A DNA stretch of 64,000 nucleotides from Rugalucina vietnamica (GCA_964017185.1 OZ024874.1:12457957-12521956); one strand, 5' to 3'; numbered from the stretch's first letter, positions 20,201 through 29,290 are shown. Translations and numbers: made by a program. The notes: generated by a model not told the origin, from the letters alone.

Positions 20201-22647
20201 TTTCCAAACCCTGTGACTTATGATATCCGAATGTTGTTGATAACCTTGATGCTGATTGTCTAGTTTTGGGGTTCACCATGATGTAGCGTTTAGGAACGGA
20301 CGACCAGCTAAATTGTTGGATCCACTGAAGCCAAAGGTGAGGTTGTGATCCCTTATAACCGGGTTAAGCTCCCCAGTAATGTCAAATTTACTTTAATGAA
20401 TTGCCATTATTATAACTGTTTATCCAAAAAATTTAACCATACGTACACTTACAAATAAACCCGATTTGAAATTTCACCAATCTTCGTTAACTTGCAATGC
20501 GAGATAAAGCGTTTTTGTTGACATCAGCTTAGAACTTTAAAATAATCATCACATGCTCCTGGCGCGTGGTGATGTCAACACGTACAGACGTCACGCATAC
20601 AACAATAATGGAGGCCAAAATATTACTGATTCGAGTTGCTTTAGTACTTGTCTCATTGATGTTTATGACATTCACTCAGCAGTGACCATGTAGTTATTTG
20701 CCTACCTGTCTCGTTGAAACTCATTCCGCCAACATATCCAAATTGGTTCGTATAGCTGATTCCATACACCAAAACTCCGAATCTCACCGATGCATCACTG
20801 TTTGTTATAGTATGAACTGTTTCTGTTGAGTTTAGTTTTACAATAACAACCACATAATTATCAAGATTTCTTACACTGTAAGTCGTGAGTGGTTGTAAGG
20901 CTGATCCATTGTACATTAGTTGGTCTTTAAATTGTTTCTCTATTATAATTGATGCATAATCTGTGAATGTGTGGGAGAAATCTAATGAGACCATAGTCGC
21001 GAAGGTATACGGGCCTTTTGCAAAGTTTTCCAAAGATGGGACCAGTATCATTGAACTGTGACCGTCATAATTATTATCCTGTGAAAAGCTAAACTGATAG
21101 ACGCTAATTGGCTTGTTTCCTCTTATCATTAACGGACCAGTTCCTGGTAAAATCAGTTCTTCAAATTCTCCTCGGTTTATCATTGCCGACCAGCTTTTTG
21201 TGGACGAGAACGCGGTCACAATTGTGTCATTGTAGTATGCAAATACCCGCACCAGATACTTGTTTCGTGGATATACGGGTGGTACAACGTACGTCGTACC
21301 CCACTCGGTGACTGGAATAAGTTGTGAACTTGTTTTGTCAAATGTTCCGCTACTAGTTGCGTTAGGAGTTATGATGGCACTCGGGTCTTCATATATCACT
21401 GCTACCGGTTTGTCGCTCTCTATTATCGTTCCCGATGGATCTCCGCCATATGGGTGAAAATTGAGAACCTCTAAATAGTTTAATATATATGATTCGTGCA
21501 TATATTTGTAGAACCTGGGTGGAACGCCATTCCCATAAATTTCATTTGTCATGTTTGACATAAATGTCACGTTAACCGATGTCCTACTCTGTGCTCCAAT
21601 TACTTTAAATCGAGGATAACCCATTCCTTTCCAGAAAGATGGTATTACATAAGAGTGTCCCAATGCATCTTCGGGAATCAGCATCATTCCGTCCACGGCA
21701 TAGAGGGTAGTGTTTGTTTTGTCTAGTATGAAAACTGCACTGTCCATGCTTGTTTCAAGTAGTATACCTGTCTGCGATTTTGTTGTGTTTATAAAATTAC
21801 TGGTGGGTCGAACAGCGACAGTTGTTAACCGTGGTGATATTCGATAAGCCTGCCGATTCAAGCCAAACCCGGGTGCCGTTATGTAGACGAATCCATTTTC
21901 GTTGCAAGCGATACGAAGGTAAAACGGAGTCGGCGTGTCCCCTGATTTACCAAAGTTCGCAGTGTACCTCATTTCCGACAGGAAAAATCTCTTGCCATAG
22001 TTGTCTGAAACATATAGCATGAGTGCAACTAACACGTTTACCCAGTCAGCTACATAATGTCTTATGTATGTTTTCATATTTTTAGTTAAGTTAAGGTAAC
22101 TGAGTGGCCACCTATTGGGAAAATAGCTGCTCATTCGGCTTACGAAATGTTTTCATGGTATAAGTACCTGATTGTTAGTTTGGTTTTTTCCCACCTCGGT
22201 TTTTGGAGTGGGAATCTTTTTCTGGTTGCGCCTTTTCCTGATCTTTGCCTACTTGTACCTTTTTTATGTCTTTATTGTTCTGGCTCACATAGTTTTAATT
22301 TGTACCACTTTTCAATCACAGAATATTTCTACCGGTGACATAAATCCAAACTCAAAGTTATAATTGCATCTTATGTTATTGCTAAACGATGTACAGGCCC
22401 AATGTATCTTTCAACTTGTTAACCCTTTTCAAGTAAGGTCCAAAAACGGCATAGCATTCAGCTTCAATAGACATACTATACACTGAAATTGCATTGACAT
22501 ACTAATGTCTACTAAAAAGGACATATTGGTGAGTCTATTATATCAACTTACTTTTGTGTTTATTTACTTTTGTGTTTACTTACTTTTGTGTTCTCTGATG
22601 CAATTCTGTTGACTCAACGCCGTGGAATAATAGGCACACACCAGCAA
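11149..22647 (-). CDS. IgGFc-binding/LU-domain gene, copy 1 (multi-exon, 5' and probably 3' incomplete)
   Basis: Nine exons could be chained in frame: 22584-22647, 20706-22004, 20002-20073, 19344-19426, 17612-17683, 17063-17162, 14870-14973, 13753-13824 and 11149/11172-11289. The predicted product is the end of a signal peptide, an IgGFc-binding-protein N-terminal-like domain (~430 aa), a Thr-rich linker, and two Ly6/uPAR (LU) domains with the CxxC...C...C...GC...C...CCxxxxCN pattern. The expected role is a secreted or GPI-anchored surface-recognition protein; the FCGBP family in mammals is mucus-associated, and bivalve relatives are thought to act in immunity, so function here is inferred. 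All junctions keep frame, and copy 2 has the same layout. Its introns are swollen with retroelement and MITE copies. The Met exon was not found, and the last exon may use a donor at 11171 rather than the TAA at 11149. Confidence 0.8.
11508..11712. mobile_element. MITE family A copy (right end lost)
   Basis: AAGCCGCCGCATGTGAAAAC at the left end, internal GGCGAAAACAAAGGCGCTGA and GCTACACGGATAGTACAATT, then GGACCTGGTCGG. The right TIR is absent. Confidence 0.7.
11930..11946 (+). repeat. Poly-C run of 17
   Basis: Seventeen consecutive C; prone to sequencing or assembly error. Confidence 0.95.
11947..13752. other. Intron of copy 1 without recognised features
   Basis: Long stretch between LU exons. 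A short piece near 12640-12700 resembles the CATATGACCATAACTG repeat word also found in the arms of the 7.7-kb element. The open frame at 12125-12442 shows no domain. Confidence 0.3.
13753..13824 (-). CDS. Copy 1 exon: LU domain 2, part b
   Basis: Encodes VCSIEEYRWGSTEKIYKMGC then AQKP. Acceptor TTTTAAG, donor ACCT|GTAAGT; 72 bp. Confidence 0.78.
13898..14198 (+). mobile_element. Retroelement 3' tail (GTACCTT family)
   Basis: Runs from ACTTTGTGTTACTGATCGTT to the shared 3' end CTACTTGTACCTTTT; 5'-truncated. Inserted in an intron of IgGFc/LU copy 1, opposite to the gene. Confidence 0.85.
14549..14832 (+). mobile_element. Retroelement 3' tail, diverged
   Basis: Same tail as 13898-14198 but more diverged (ends CTACTTGTAACTT), so an older insertion. 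It ends only about 40 bases before the LU exon at 14870. Confidence 0.8.
14870..14973 (-). CDS. Copy 1 exon: LU domain 2, part a
   Basis: Encodes GPSSSPGISGPLCFDCQNFD, then DPAMCDRVTLCGADE. Acceptor TTGCCAG, donor GATGAG|GTAACA; 104 bp, nine longer than copy 2 (three extra residues). Confidence 0.8.
15227..15461. mobile_element. MITE family A, complete
   Basis: TIRs GAGCCGC...GCGGCTC; perfect internal palindrome CAGCTTCGCGG|TTACCGCGAAGCTG; ATTT target duplication at 15223-15226 and 15462-15465. Confidence 0.85.
15490..15740. mobile_element. Hairpin MITE family C, diverged copy
   Basis: Contains TTTGCTCAAA...ATTGTAGGTACACGTTGGAACC, then ATCTATGTTTTGG.CCAAAAATAAG, then the flank words GTATACACTTGTAAACCCC and GAACATGTTTTTCTGATGTA. 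Its central palindrome has decayed. Confidence 0.6.
15900..16611 (-). mobile_element. Retroelement 3' fragment, minus orientation
   Basis: Reads the retroelement tail in reverse complement up to a decayed coding end (SFNPIMVDN, TPVGRG). The 5' truncation is near 16611. The exact terminal GTACCTT is degraded to AGGTGACAGAAGGC. Confidence 0.75.
17063..17162 (-). CDS. Copy 1 exon: LU domain 1, part c
   Basis: Encodes SCQVNQLSPSTTSDHCYSCC, then GSNFCNNAGCGDQ: the CC....CN finish of the LU fold. The acceptor is TTCAAAG, a weak -3 A where copy 2 has CACAG; donor CAAG|GTACAT; 100 bp. Confidence 0.75.
17612..17683 (-). CDS. Copy 1 exon: LU domain 1, part b
   Basis: Encodes VCFVERHKSGSGMSYYSAGC followed by TQEK: the central finger with the conserved GC. 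Acceptor TTGTAG, donor AAAAG|GTAAGT; 72 bp. Confidence 0.8.
17715..17955. mobile_element. Hairpin MITE family C copy
   Basis: Left TIR CATCAGGATAACAATGTCCG, internal ACTGGGATATGCAGGGGTAT, half of the central palindrome (ACCCACAATCTATGTTTTGA), and right end GTGCGTGTTTTCGTAA. Confidence 0.7.
18003..18050 (-). mobile_element. Retroelement 3' end, 48-bp stub
   Basis: Only the last ~48 bases of the family (reverse complement of ...GCCTACTTGTACCT) before an abrupt switch to the opposite strand. Confidence 0.75.
18051..18332 (+). mobile_element. Retroelement 3' fragment with internal deletion
   Basis: Starts at the coding end TCTATGATGGCCCCGACTTA, jumps from CTCCATCGTCGG to CTTATTCGGCTTACGATATG (a few hundred bases missing relative to 55977-56500), and ends CTACTTGTACCTT. 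Confidence 0.8.
18333..19130 (-). mobile_element. Retroelement 3' fragment, minus, tail-to-tail with the previous copy
   Basis: Abuts the previous copy at 18332, truncated inside CCATTCCAAAAACCGAGGTG. Its coding end reads MVYKFKKLKGSNDF ... RQSACLVFNPIMVDNYAAF ... TPVGRASDSMRAPT on the minus strand. Confidence 0.85.
19344..19426 (-). CDS. Copy 1 exon: LU domain 1, part a
   Basis: Encodes KGPRCYSCSHIPHLRYCDTL and QCQDGQ, the CxxC start of a three-finger fold. Acceptor TTCACAG, donor GACAG|GTACCT; 83 bp as in copy 2. Confidence 0.8.
19709..19938. mobile_element. Harbinger-like MITE, 230 bp
   Basis: TIRs GGCCGCGTCTCCACGGACAA and, inverted, GGCCAAGTTCCCACGGACAA, flanked by TTA at 19706-19708 and 19939-19941. 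The TTA duplication and GGCC ends fit PIF/Harbinger MITEs. Lies in an intron of IgGFc/LU copy 1. Confidence 0.75.
20002..20073 (-). CDS. Copy 1 exon: Thr-rich linker
   Basis: Encodes ACGQSTTTTPGSFVTMTTRP plus a short tail, a likely O-glycosylated hinge. Acceptor TTTTCAG, donor AATG|GTATGG, phase 1-1. Confidence 0.72.
20074..20705. other. Intron between the linker and IgGFc exons of copy 1
   Basis: No element recognised. A pair of ATGTCAACAC/GACGTCACGC words occurs near 20570-20600. Confidence 0.3.
20706..22004 (-). CDS. Copy 1 exon: IgGFc-binding-protein N-terminal-like domain
   Basis: The 1299-bp exon runs from TTTCAG|ACAACTATGG to GACAG|GTAGG. It starts DNYGKRFFLSEMR and includes GIIIESDKPVAVIYED-like and QLIPVTEWGTTYVVPPVYPR segments typical of the PF17517 IgGFc_binding family. 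Several N-glycosylation sequons (NVT, NMT, NAT, NDT, NGS, NST, NET) fit a secreted glycoprotein. Phase is 1 at both ends. Splicing would remove the upstream extension that opens at 22134. Confidence 0.88.
22040..22264 (+). mobile_element. Retroelement 3' tail in intron
   Basis: From GTCTTATGTATGTTTTCATA to CTACTTGTACCTTTT, nearly identical to 46370-46576. It sits about 40 bases upstream of the IgGFc exon acceptor on the gene strand and opens a misleading extension of that exon's frame to 22134. Confidence 0.85.
22584..22647 (-). CDS. Copy 1 exon: signal-peptide end, 64 bp
   Basis: Encodes LLVCAYYSTALSQQNCIREHK, the hydrophobic end of a signal peptide with a small-residue cleavage region (STALS). 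The acceptor is ACTTAG and the donor AAAA|GTAAGT. It has the same length and reading frame as 45567-45630 in copy 2. An upstream exon must supply the Met. Next to the donor the word TTTACTTACTTTTGTG is repeated. Confidence 0.7.
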
Positions 22648-22841
22648 CTAAGTCACAAAAATGAACAGGTAATTAAAAATCATTAAGATTGAAGACTCTT
22701 GAATCTAACTCTTGAATTTGTTGCATACGTGCCTTGCTTTGGCTTGGTAGTTTGTACAGGGCCAATTATTAAGTACAATAAGGTCTACATTCTCTTTTTA
22801 AATGCGTTACCGCTATCGAAAGTATCGAACCCTTATTTAAC

Positions 22842-23910
22842 GTTTACACTATGTTCGCGGCGGTTACGGCAGCCACGTTTCAGACAACAGTGTTCAAAAC
22901 GGAATAAACGTGCGACAACGCAGGGGAACAGGATAGGCAAACGTAGCAGTCGTGATAACCGTGGACACCGTGGCAAATTTTTTAACAGTTCAAACAGCTG
23001 CCACGGCAGTCACGGCGGAAATGAGAAACGTAATGGGTCGTGATAAAACAGGCTGAACGTAACACATCGTGACGCCACGTAACAGTACGTAGCGAAACTT
23101 GGAGGTTTACCGTAGCGCAACAGTAAGCTAGGGAATTGCCCGGCAAGCTACGGATCTTCCACGTTGTATCTGATCACGGTCGTCTCACGTCTCGTCCCGT
23201 TTCCTACGGAATACTGAACACGTTTTATTGCGTTAAGTTACGGTGCACTACGGTCTTTGACGGTGTTGACCTCGTTCAACTATGTATGTCACGCTATGTT
23301 ACGCTTATCACGGTGCGTGAAGTTTAAAGATTTAAAATAGCATATCATGGGGACATAAAATAGCATATCATGGGGACAAATTCCTTCATATTGGAGCAGT
23401 CACTGTAGTGAACAGTAGAGGCAATACACTGCACTATGCCATTGGAGAAGAAATAAAACCCCGAACTTTCTTAATCAACTCTGCAGTCGGTTGTTGAGGA
23501 GTGCGGTTGTTTTCATTTATTTCAAAGGGCTTATTCTTATATAAAAGGTACAAAAATGCTTTAAATTGCATGGTGTCTACATTTTGTCCGTAGCTGCCAT
23601 TGACAGTACGAAAAAAACATATTACGCCTTGGTCAAACGCAACTGACCGCATCAGAACGTAACACGCCGTACAGAACGTGCTAATACTCGTAATAGATCG
23701 TGGACAACCGTAGCGTACCTTAGCGGCTCCGTGACACACCGGCTTGTCACTACCACTGCTTGTTACGGATATCGTAATACGTACAACGTAAAGGAAACTT
23801 AACAAGACGTAATAGGTTTTAAAAGCAGAGAAATATAGGACCAAAATTCCACGGCACGCTGCGTTTCGAGCAAACGGGGCTGCCGCTGCCGCCGGGAACA
23901 TAGTGTAAAC
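22842..23910. mobile_element. 1.07-kb TIR element (GTTTACACTATGTTC)
   Basis: GTTTACACTATGTTCGCGG at the left is inverted as GGGAACATAGTGTAAAC at the right, with GC-rich subterminal zones full of CGTAAC/GTTACG words. A 155-codon minus frame (23434-23901) begins with the ATG inside the right TIR; I recognise no transposase in it. A 22-bp tandem (AAAATAGCATATCATGGGGA) lies at 23334-23379. Target duplication unclear. Confidence 0.6.
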
Positions 23911-24047
23911 GCAGTACTATATTTCATTTAAATGGTTTATTTTTATTTAAAATCGATAATTTCTACAAATCATGTATAACTATGAAACACCCCGAATCAT
24001 ATTAAATAAAGTTTAGAGTTGAATGGATCTGTTCAATATTCCTAGTA

Positions 24048-24876
24048 CACTTAGGGGCACTTCTAACGCAACACTTACATTTTTGGACATAACTCAAAAA
24101 TCGTTTAACTGATCTTAATGAAATTTTCAAGAAATTAAGTTCATCTATTTTTGTTCACTGTCTGTAATATTCACAAAAATCGGTGGTCTATACTGCAATA
24201 AATTGGATGTTTATATAATATGACTGAAAAACAAAAAGTCACAAAATTCCGATTGAACTGATAACTAAATGCAAGTGATTTGGATATCACAGCAGTGAAG
24301 TGTATCATAGTCAGTTTATATCCCGTGTGTCCCGAATGGAACTGGACGACACAGGGACACCTCCTCCTCATGGACAAAACATATTTATCAATTTCATATC
24401 AAACCCCTGTGGGATGTTTCTCCACTCCTCCACAAGGATCTACTTCAGTTACTGCGAATTTCTTGATACAACACGGTGTTTCCGCATACGCCTGTTTTTA
24501 AACACATCCCAGAGATTTCTTTACGCTAAATTTCTTGGAATAAACACGTCATATTTTTTTTTATTGCTTGGAAACTTATTTTTAAGCTCGCGGTGTTGGG
24601 GATACGGGATATGAGCTGGATATGATACTTTTCTGAGACGCCGCTGTGATACTATTAAATTCTTCAATGGAGTGGCTTTTTGCGACTTTTCATTTTTGAG
24701 TCTTGTTAGATAAACTAAATATTTTATAAGTTGTGGACAATCAATTTCAATGAAAAATACAGACAACACGCAAGCATAATTGATTTATATTTGCGGAAAA
24801 TTTAAATAAATTTGGTGGTTTAATTGTTTAGATATGATGGAAAATGTAAGTGTTGCGTTAGAAGTGCCCCTAAGTG
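24048..24876 (-). mobile_element. Decayed Tc1/mariner-like transposon, 829 bp
   Basis: TIRs CACTTAGGGGCACTTCTAAC at both ends (inverted), flanked by TA at 24046-24047 and 24877-24878. On the minus strand, bases about 24300-24450 encode LVEEWRNIPQG and then, after a frameshift, MRRRCPCVVQFHSGHTGY, which matches the C-terminal part of Tc1 transposases (EEWxxIPQ...MxRRC...GHTxY). The rest of the transposase is gone. Confidence 0.8.
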
Positions 24877-25507
24877 TAGTACATAGTTGAACATCTTCAT
24901 AAAGACTTTATTTCGTCTCTTTGTAAAGACCCCGTGACATAATTTTGATGCACATTTTGCAAGCTGAAAATTCCACAAACCCCATGAAATAAGTTTTGCC
25001 TCTTTCTCACTGCTGATATTTTAAAAGCACTCACCAGTGAAATAATAATAGGTCGTAATCCAGCCATCATTGTTGAATGAATACAGTACCTACCACGCAC
25101 ATACTAGTATACGCATAGAGGTCACCACTGATAAGATTCAATTGATGTAAAAGGTGCAAGATTCTACATTTATATGACCTTTCGAATGTCCGAATGATAC
25201 TTAATTTTTCTATTATCTACAGTACAACATCATAAGCAAAGATATAATGAAATGACTTGCTTTTTGGAACTTAACTATATTAGTCTCTTTGTCCTAATTA
25301 ATGCATTGTATAACCACAGTGAGTATAAATTTGCAACATCCGTAAAACCGTAAGTTTGAACTTGCCATCATAGAATATGGTTTTAAGGATAGTTTTGATA
25401 GTACTGTTGCCTTGACACAAACTACACTAATTATCTCATATACTCCTGGCAGCAACGACGTGCTGGGCAGTGATGTTGCAAGTAGATACTAATGCCTTTT
25501 TGACATA
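24877..25507. other. Non-coding stretch
   Basis: Nothing recognised beyond AT-rich sequence. Confidence 0.3.
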
Positions 25508-25785
25508 CATCAGGAAAACATGTCCGTGTAATGTATACCCCCTTATACCCCAGTTTTATATGGTAACACTGGGGTACGCAGGGGTATACCTATTTACTTA
25601 TTTTTGCTCAAAACATAGATTGTGGGTACTCGTTAGAACCGCCTCGCCAGGCGGTTCTAACGTGTATCCACAATCTATGTTTTGAGCAAAAATAAGAAAA
25701 ATATCAAAATTTTTCAGCTGAAAATTTTCTATTTTTAAAGCTAAAAGAATCATTATATTGCATGGGCAAGTTTTCGTAATGGGCA
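25508..25785. mobile_element. Hairpin MITE family C, complete
   Basis: TIRs CATCAGGAAAACATGTCCGT and TGCATGGGCAAGTTTTCGTA. GTATACCCCC...ACTGGGGTACGC forms one inner repeat. The centre (about 25600-25692) is a near-perfect palindrome with arms TTTTTGCTCAAAACATAGAT / ATCTATGTTTTGAGCAAAAA around AGAACCGCCTCGCCAGGCGG. Confidence 0.85.
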
Positions 25786-26140
25786 AACGGTATAGCCCCA
25801 TGTGTGACGACGCAGAACGCGGCGTCCCATCTAGGGCTATTCTGTTTGCTTTGAGGATTTTAATAAAAATATATAAAAATTTAAAATCACTCCTGTTGCC
25901 CCTTAAAATGAAAGTGGACCCACCCAAATGATGATGCATGGCAAGTTCATTCGTCATGACTGGGTTAATATTGTATTATGAACGCGATGCATTATCATTA
26001 TGAACCAGCCGTTCCACCAGAGCCATATTGTCAGTCCTCACAGAACCATACAATTTACAAGCAGTTAACCAAGAGCTATATTAATTAACATGAAGACCAT
26101 TGACCCTTACAACGTTCATATGAGACTTGCATACATATTT

Positions 26141-26347
26141 GAGCCTGTGCATGAGAAAACCAACAATTTGCATAGGCGAAAACAAAGCCGCAGATCAGCT
26201 TCTTTGTTTTCGCTACACGGATAGTACAATCCCTCTTCTACTTAAATGCAAAATTTCAAGCCTCTAACCATCTTCTGTGACTGTACAGGTCAGTTTGTGT
26301 GAGACCTGGTCGAAACCCAAATTGTTGGTTTTCTCATGCACAGGCTC
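26141..26347. mobile_element. MITE family A, complete
   Basis: TIRs GAGCCTGTGCATGAGAAAAC / GTTTTCTCATGCACAGGCTC, with ATTT on both sides (26137-26140, 26348-26351). The internal palindrome is shortened. Confidence 0.85.
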
Positions 26348-26702
26348 ATTTATTATCCTGGAATGTAGCCACGGCTAGGTCAGGAAACACCTCTTGTGGC
26401 AAATGTATGTACTTTTTGCCTGTTGGACTTTGTATATTAAAACTGTATGAACTCTCGTTCCCTTTCTTTATGTATATAGACAAAGGTGTATATGGCGAGG
26501 GTGGCACCTGAGCGAGAGTGGCACCATATCAAGCGGCGGGAACACTGTTCTGCTGTTGCATTACCAGCATTAAATATATGGGACTTTCATTCTATCTTCT
26601 GAAATTCTTTGAGGATTCTAAGAGATTCTAATAAGATTTAACTACGTTACCATGTCAATTCCAAACGGCTTTCCTATCTCTTGCAAACAGTCTAAATAGG
26701 TT

Positions 26703-27062
26703 TTAGGCCGTGTGGCGGCCCTAAAAAGTCTCCCCGTACATCATCCATAGTGCAGATTATATTTTTCTTTTGATCCTTTGGGATCAGTGAATATATTTGG
26801 AGTTGTTCGAATATATTTTACGTTAAGATTCATCTTCTTAACAGCATTTTGATTATTTGGCCCCTTTGGGAATATGAGTCTTTGATTTTGACTACACAGT
26901 TGTAAATTCTTGAAATTGCAGCAATAATGTCTGGCTTTCGCTGCCAGTTTTTAAAGGGTCACTGATGAGGGTTCAGTACCCGAAAATGTACAATATGACC
27001 CATCTTCTCGCTTTGAATGTTTTACTGCTTCCAAAGGATCTAACAATTATTTTTATTTATCC
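26703..27062 (+). repeat. Dispersed repeat B copy
   Basis: Starts GGCCGTGTGGCGGCCCTAAA, as at 32938, and runs to TTTTTATTTATCC through GATCCTTTGGGATCAG and GGGTCACTGATGAGGGTTCA. A truncated head recurs near 27645-27690. Confidence 0.7.
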
Positions 27063-27110
27063 TGATTTTCAAGAAAATTCGAGAGATTTATGATATAGTC
27101 TCTTATCTTG

Positions 27111-27237
27111 TAAAACAAGCCAAGTTCTGCTTGCGGTTGTGTCAGGTGTTTTTTTCTCCGGGTTCTCCCGTTTTCGCCCCACCTACTGATTGGCCTGAGC
27201 TGAAATAATCTTGAAAGAGACCTTCAACTGAATAAAA
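27111..27237 (+). mobile_element. SINE body fragment
   Basis: ACAAGCCAAGTTCTGCTTGC, CGCCCCACCTACTGATTGGC and CTTGAAAGAGACCTTC match the 3' half of the SINE at 7470; the tRNA-like head is missing. Confidence 0.75.
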
Positions 27238-27322
27238 ATATCTTGTAAATATCAGTTAGAGTGAAACTGAACGCAATTATCTTTAGCTTTTGTAAATAAA
27301 CACGTGTCATATTAAATATTTT

Positions 27323-27387
27323 ACCAGGATACATATGTCCAAAAGCAAAACAAATTTTGTCTTGCTTTTGGACATATGTATCCTGGT
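27323..27387. repeat. 65-bp perfect hairpin
   Basis: ACCAGGATACATATGTCCAA at 27323 and TTGGACATATGTATCCTGGT ending at 27387 are exact reverse complements, with arms of about 26 bases and a short AT loop. Confidence 0.9.
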
Positions 27388-27766
27388 GAAATAATGTCAT
27401 TTGGCGTGTTAATACCAGTAAACTTTACAGATTCAGACGGTTATGACATAATTTTCCAGACAAATAGCTGATTTAATGAGATTAGCAGGAGATGCCTGTT
27501 GATATTCATGTTCCCTAGCAGTGATTAGGGTTTAATATATAAAAGGTAAGGTGCATTGTGGATTACGTTAATCCCTGCATGCCAAAACCACTTTCTTATA
27601 TTGCTGCTACGTTACCTTTTGATTGCTTATATCAGAGTTCTTGTGGTTATGCCGTGTGGTGGCCCAGTCTCCCCGCACATCCATTTAATGCTCCTATGTT
27701 TCCAATACTCAGGGATTGCTTGTAATCAGTTTGCAATTTCCTATCTCTAATTCATCATGCCTTTTT

Positions 27767-28027
27767 CATATTTATTTGCTTGTCTCTGATGATTCATTGA
27801 CTAGTTAGAGATTCACCACCGGAACCGACCAATTTTTGAACCACTGCAGAGGCGGAGGGTGAGTTTAGGATCCTGTTAAACCCGTCAAACCCCACCCCCT
27901 AATTTTGTATCACTGTTCGTTTCAAAACGATACCTAGCTTGTGGTTCTCATTTGTGTGCTGTTTGCACCTTATGTAAGTTTTCACATCGTATTTAAGTTA
28001 CGTTCAGTAACTGGGTGACCGCCTATT
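27767..28027 (+). mobile_element. Retroelement 3' tail, left half
   Basis: Carries family words GATTCATTGACTAGTTAGAG, AACCACTGCAGAGG and AACTGGGTGACCGCCTATT, then stops at 28027. The same tail resumes at 35735 (TTGGAAATAG...), so the two halves were one copy split by the 7.7-kb insertion. Confidence 0.75.
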
Positions 28028-28221
28028 AGACATTTTTCACTTTTGAACGCAAGTTTTGCTGGCGCTTGCGGTTACCACTTTCCGTGTGATGGGGGACGAC
28101 TCGTGAGGGCATATTTGCGACGAAGACGAGGGGCGATATGAAGAATTACTGTGTCAAAACTACCAAAAGCACAACAGAGACGAATAATTAAGACAGGCAA
28201 AAAGTGTAGTAATTTAGATCG

Positions 28222-28297
28222 TCTATCTCCGTAGCGCAGTAGGTAGGGTGCTAGCATTCAAAGCGGAAGAGCCTGTGTTCAAGTCCCGGTCGAGACC
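28222..28297 (+). pseudogene. tRNA-like sequence in left arm
   Basis: GTAGCGCAGTAGGTAGGGTG (A-box-like) and GTGTTCAAGTCCCGG (B-box-like) in a ~76-nt frame with GTCT...AGAC ends, followed by a poly-T run. The loop ATTCAAA would give a UCA anticodon, and the stem pairs poorly. An inverted relative lies at 35460-35540. Likely SINE or pseudogene. Confidence 0.35.
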
Positions 28298-29222
28298 TTT
28301 TTTTTTTTCTTTATTTTATTTGTGTCCCCTGTGTCAATAAAGCTTAGAAAATAATATTATATTACAAGCTGATTATATTTATTGGCACATGCAAGAATCA
28401 TGGGATGCCCTACTGCATTTAATACTTAAATCGTATTTAGAAATTGAAGTGTGAGACGGCAGCCCACATATATGTTTTTCTCTTGTTGACTTTTAACCTA
28501 TTGAAATCGGGAGCTCGATCGTATTTTTTGGTAGAAGACTTGATCTGCAAGCGATCCTTATGTCAATATTTCTTTCTTGGAAACATGAAAATATTTATAT
28601 ACTGAATGCTTGTACAGGAATAATGTGGCTAGGATAAGTTAGCCACTCTGAATGGCATTAAATGTTTTCCGCGGAAGTAAGGCACTTACTCAAATAGTAT
28701 AGTGTACATGTACATATGTATGTACATTTAATAGGTGTAAAAACTACAGTTTCACGTGCTGTCTCGTTTGCGAAAATAATTCATTTTAGCAATGTTAGCA
28801 TGTTTATACATGTATTTCAAACAGATACTCGAAAGCTTGCCGCATGATGTGGTTTATTTGGTTGGTGTTTCGTTTTGAAGTCCATTCATCAGTCATCTGC
28901 ATGTAATAAGTGCGATATCCTAGCTACATTAGACATAGCCATACAAATCGTTTGAGGTTTTGTAGACCTTCAACAGTATTTAAGCCATATCGAGTGCGAA
29001 AATAACGATTTTTGAGATGATTTCTGCAAGCCAGAGGCTTTCTTTCTGATCCTCATGATTCTCTTGTAGTATGCGTGCTGTTTATCTGGTTGAATTCAAA
29101 TAAATATAATTAACCCTCAACTATCACAATATTATTTTCAAGAAAAAGAAATGTTTATAAAAACTGAGAAACATTTTTGGAGGCTTTACGTCCAAGTAAA
29201 CAATTTTTCAGTCAGTTTGACG

Positions 29223-29290
29223 CTTGTTGGGATCGAACCCAAGACCTCTCGATTCAGAGTCCGATGCTCTACCACTACACCACCGCGCAC
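29223..29290 (-). pseudogene. tRNA-Gln(CTG)-like pseudogene
   Basis: The minus strand reads GGTGTAGTGGTAGAGCATCG, GGACTCTGAATCGAG and GGGTTCGATCCC, close to tRNA-Gln in the D and anticodon arms. Acceptor and T stems have mismatches, so it is probably not functional. Confidence 0.4.

Noticed and set aside
22005-22134. N-terminal extension of the IgGFc exon starting MSSYFPNRWPLSYLNLT
   Set aside because: The extension lies in a retroelement tail (the same peptide appears at 56246-56506) and beyond a good TTTCAG acceptor at 22005.
28222-28297. Functional tRNA with UCA anticodon
   Set aside because: Stem pairing is poor, an inverted degenerate copy exists, and it sits inside a mobile element.
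29223-29290. Functional tRNA-Gln
   Set aside because: Anticodon arm is good, but acceptor and T stems mismatch and the copy is within the arm of a mobile element.
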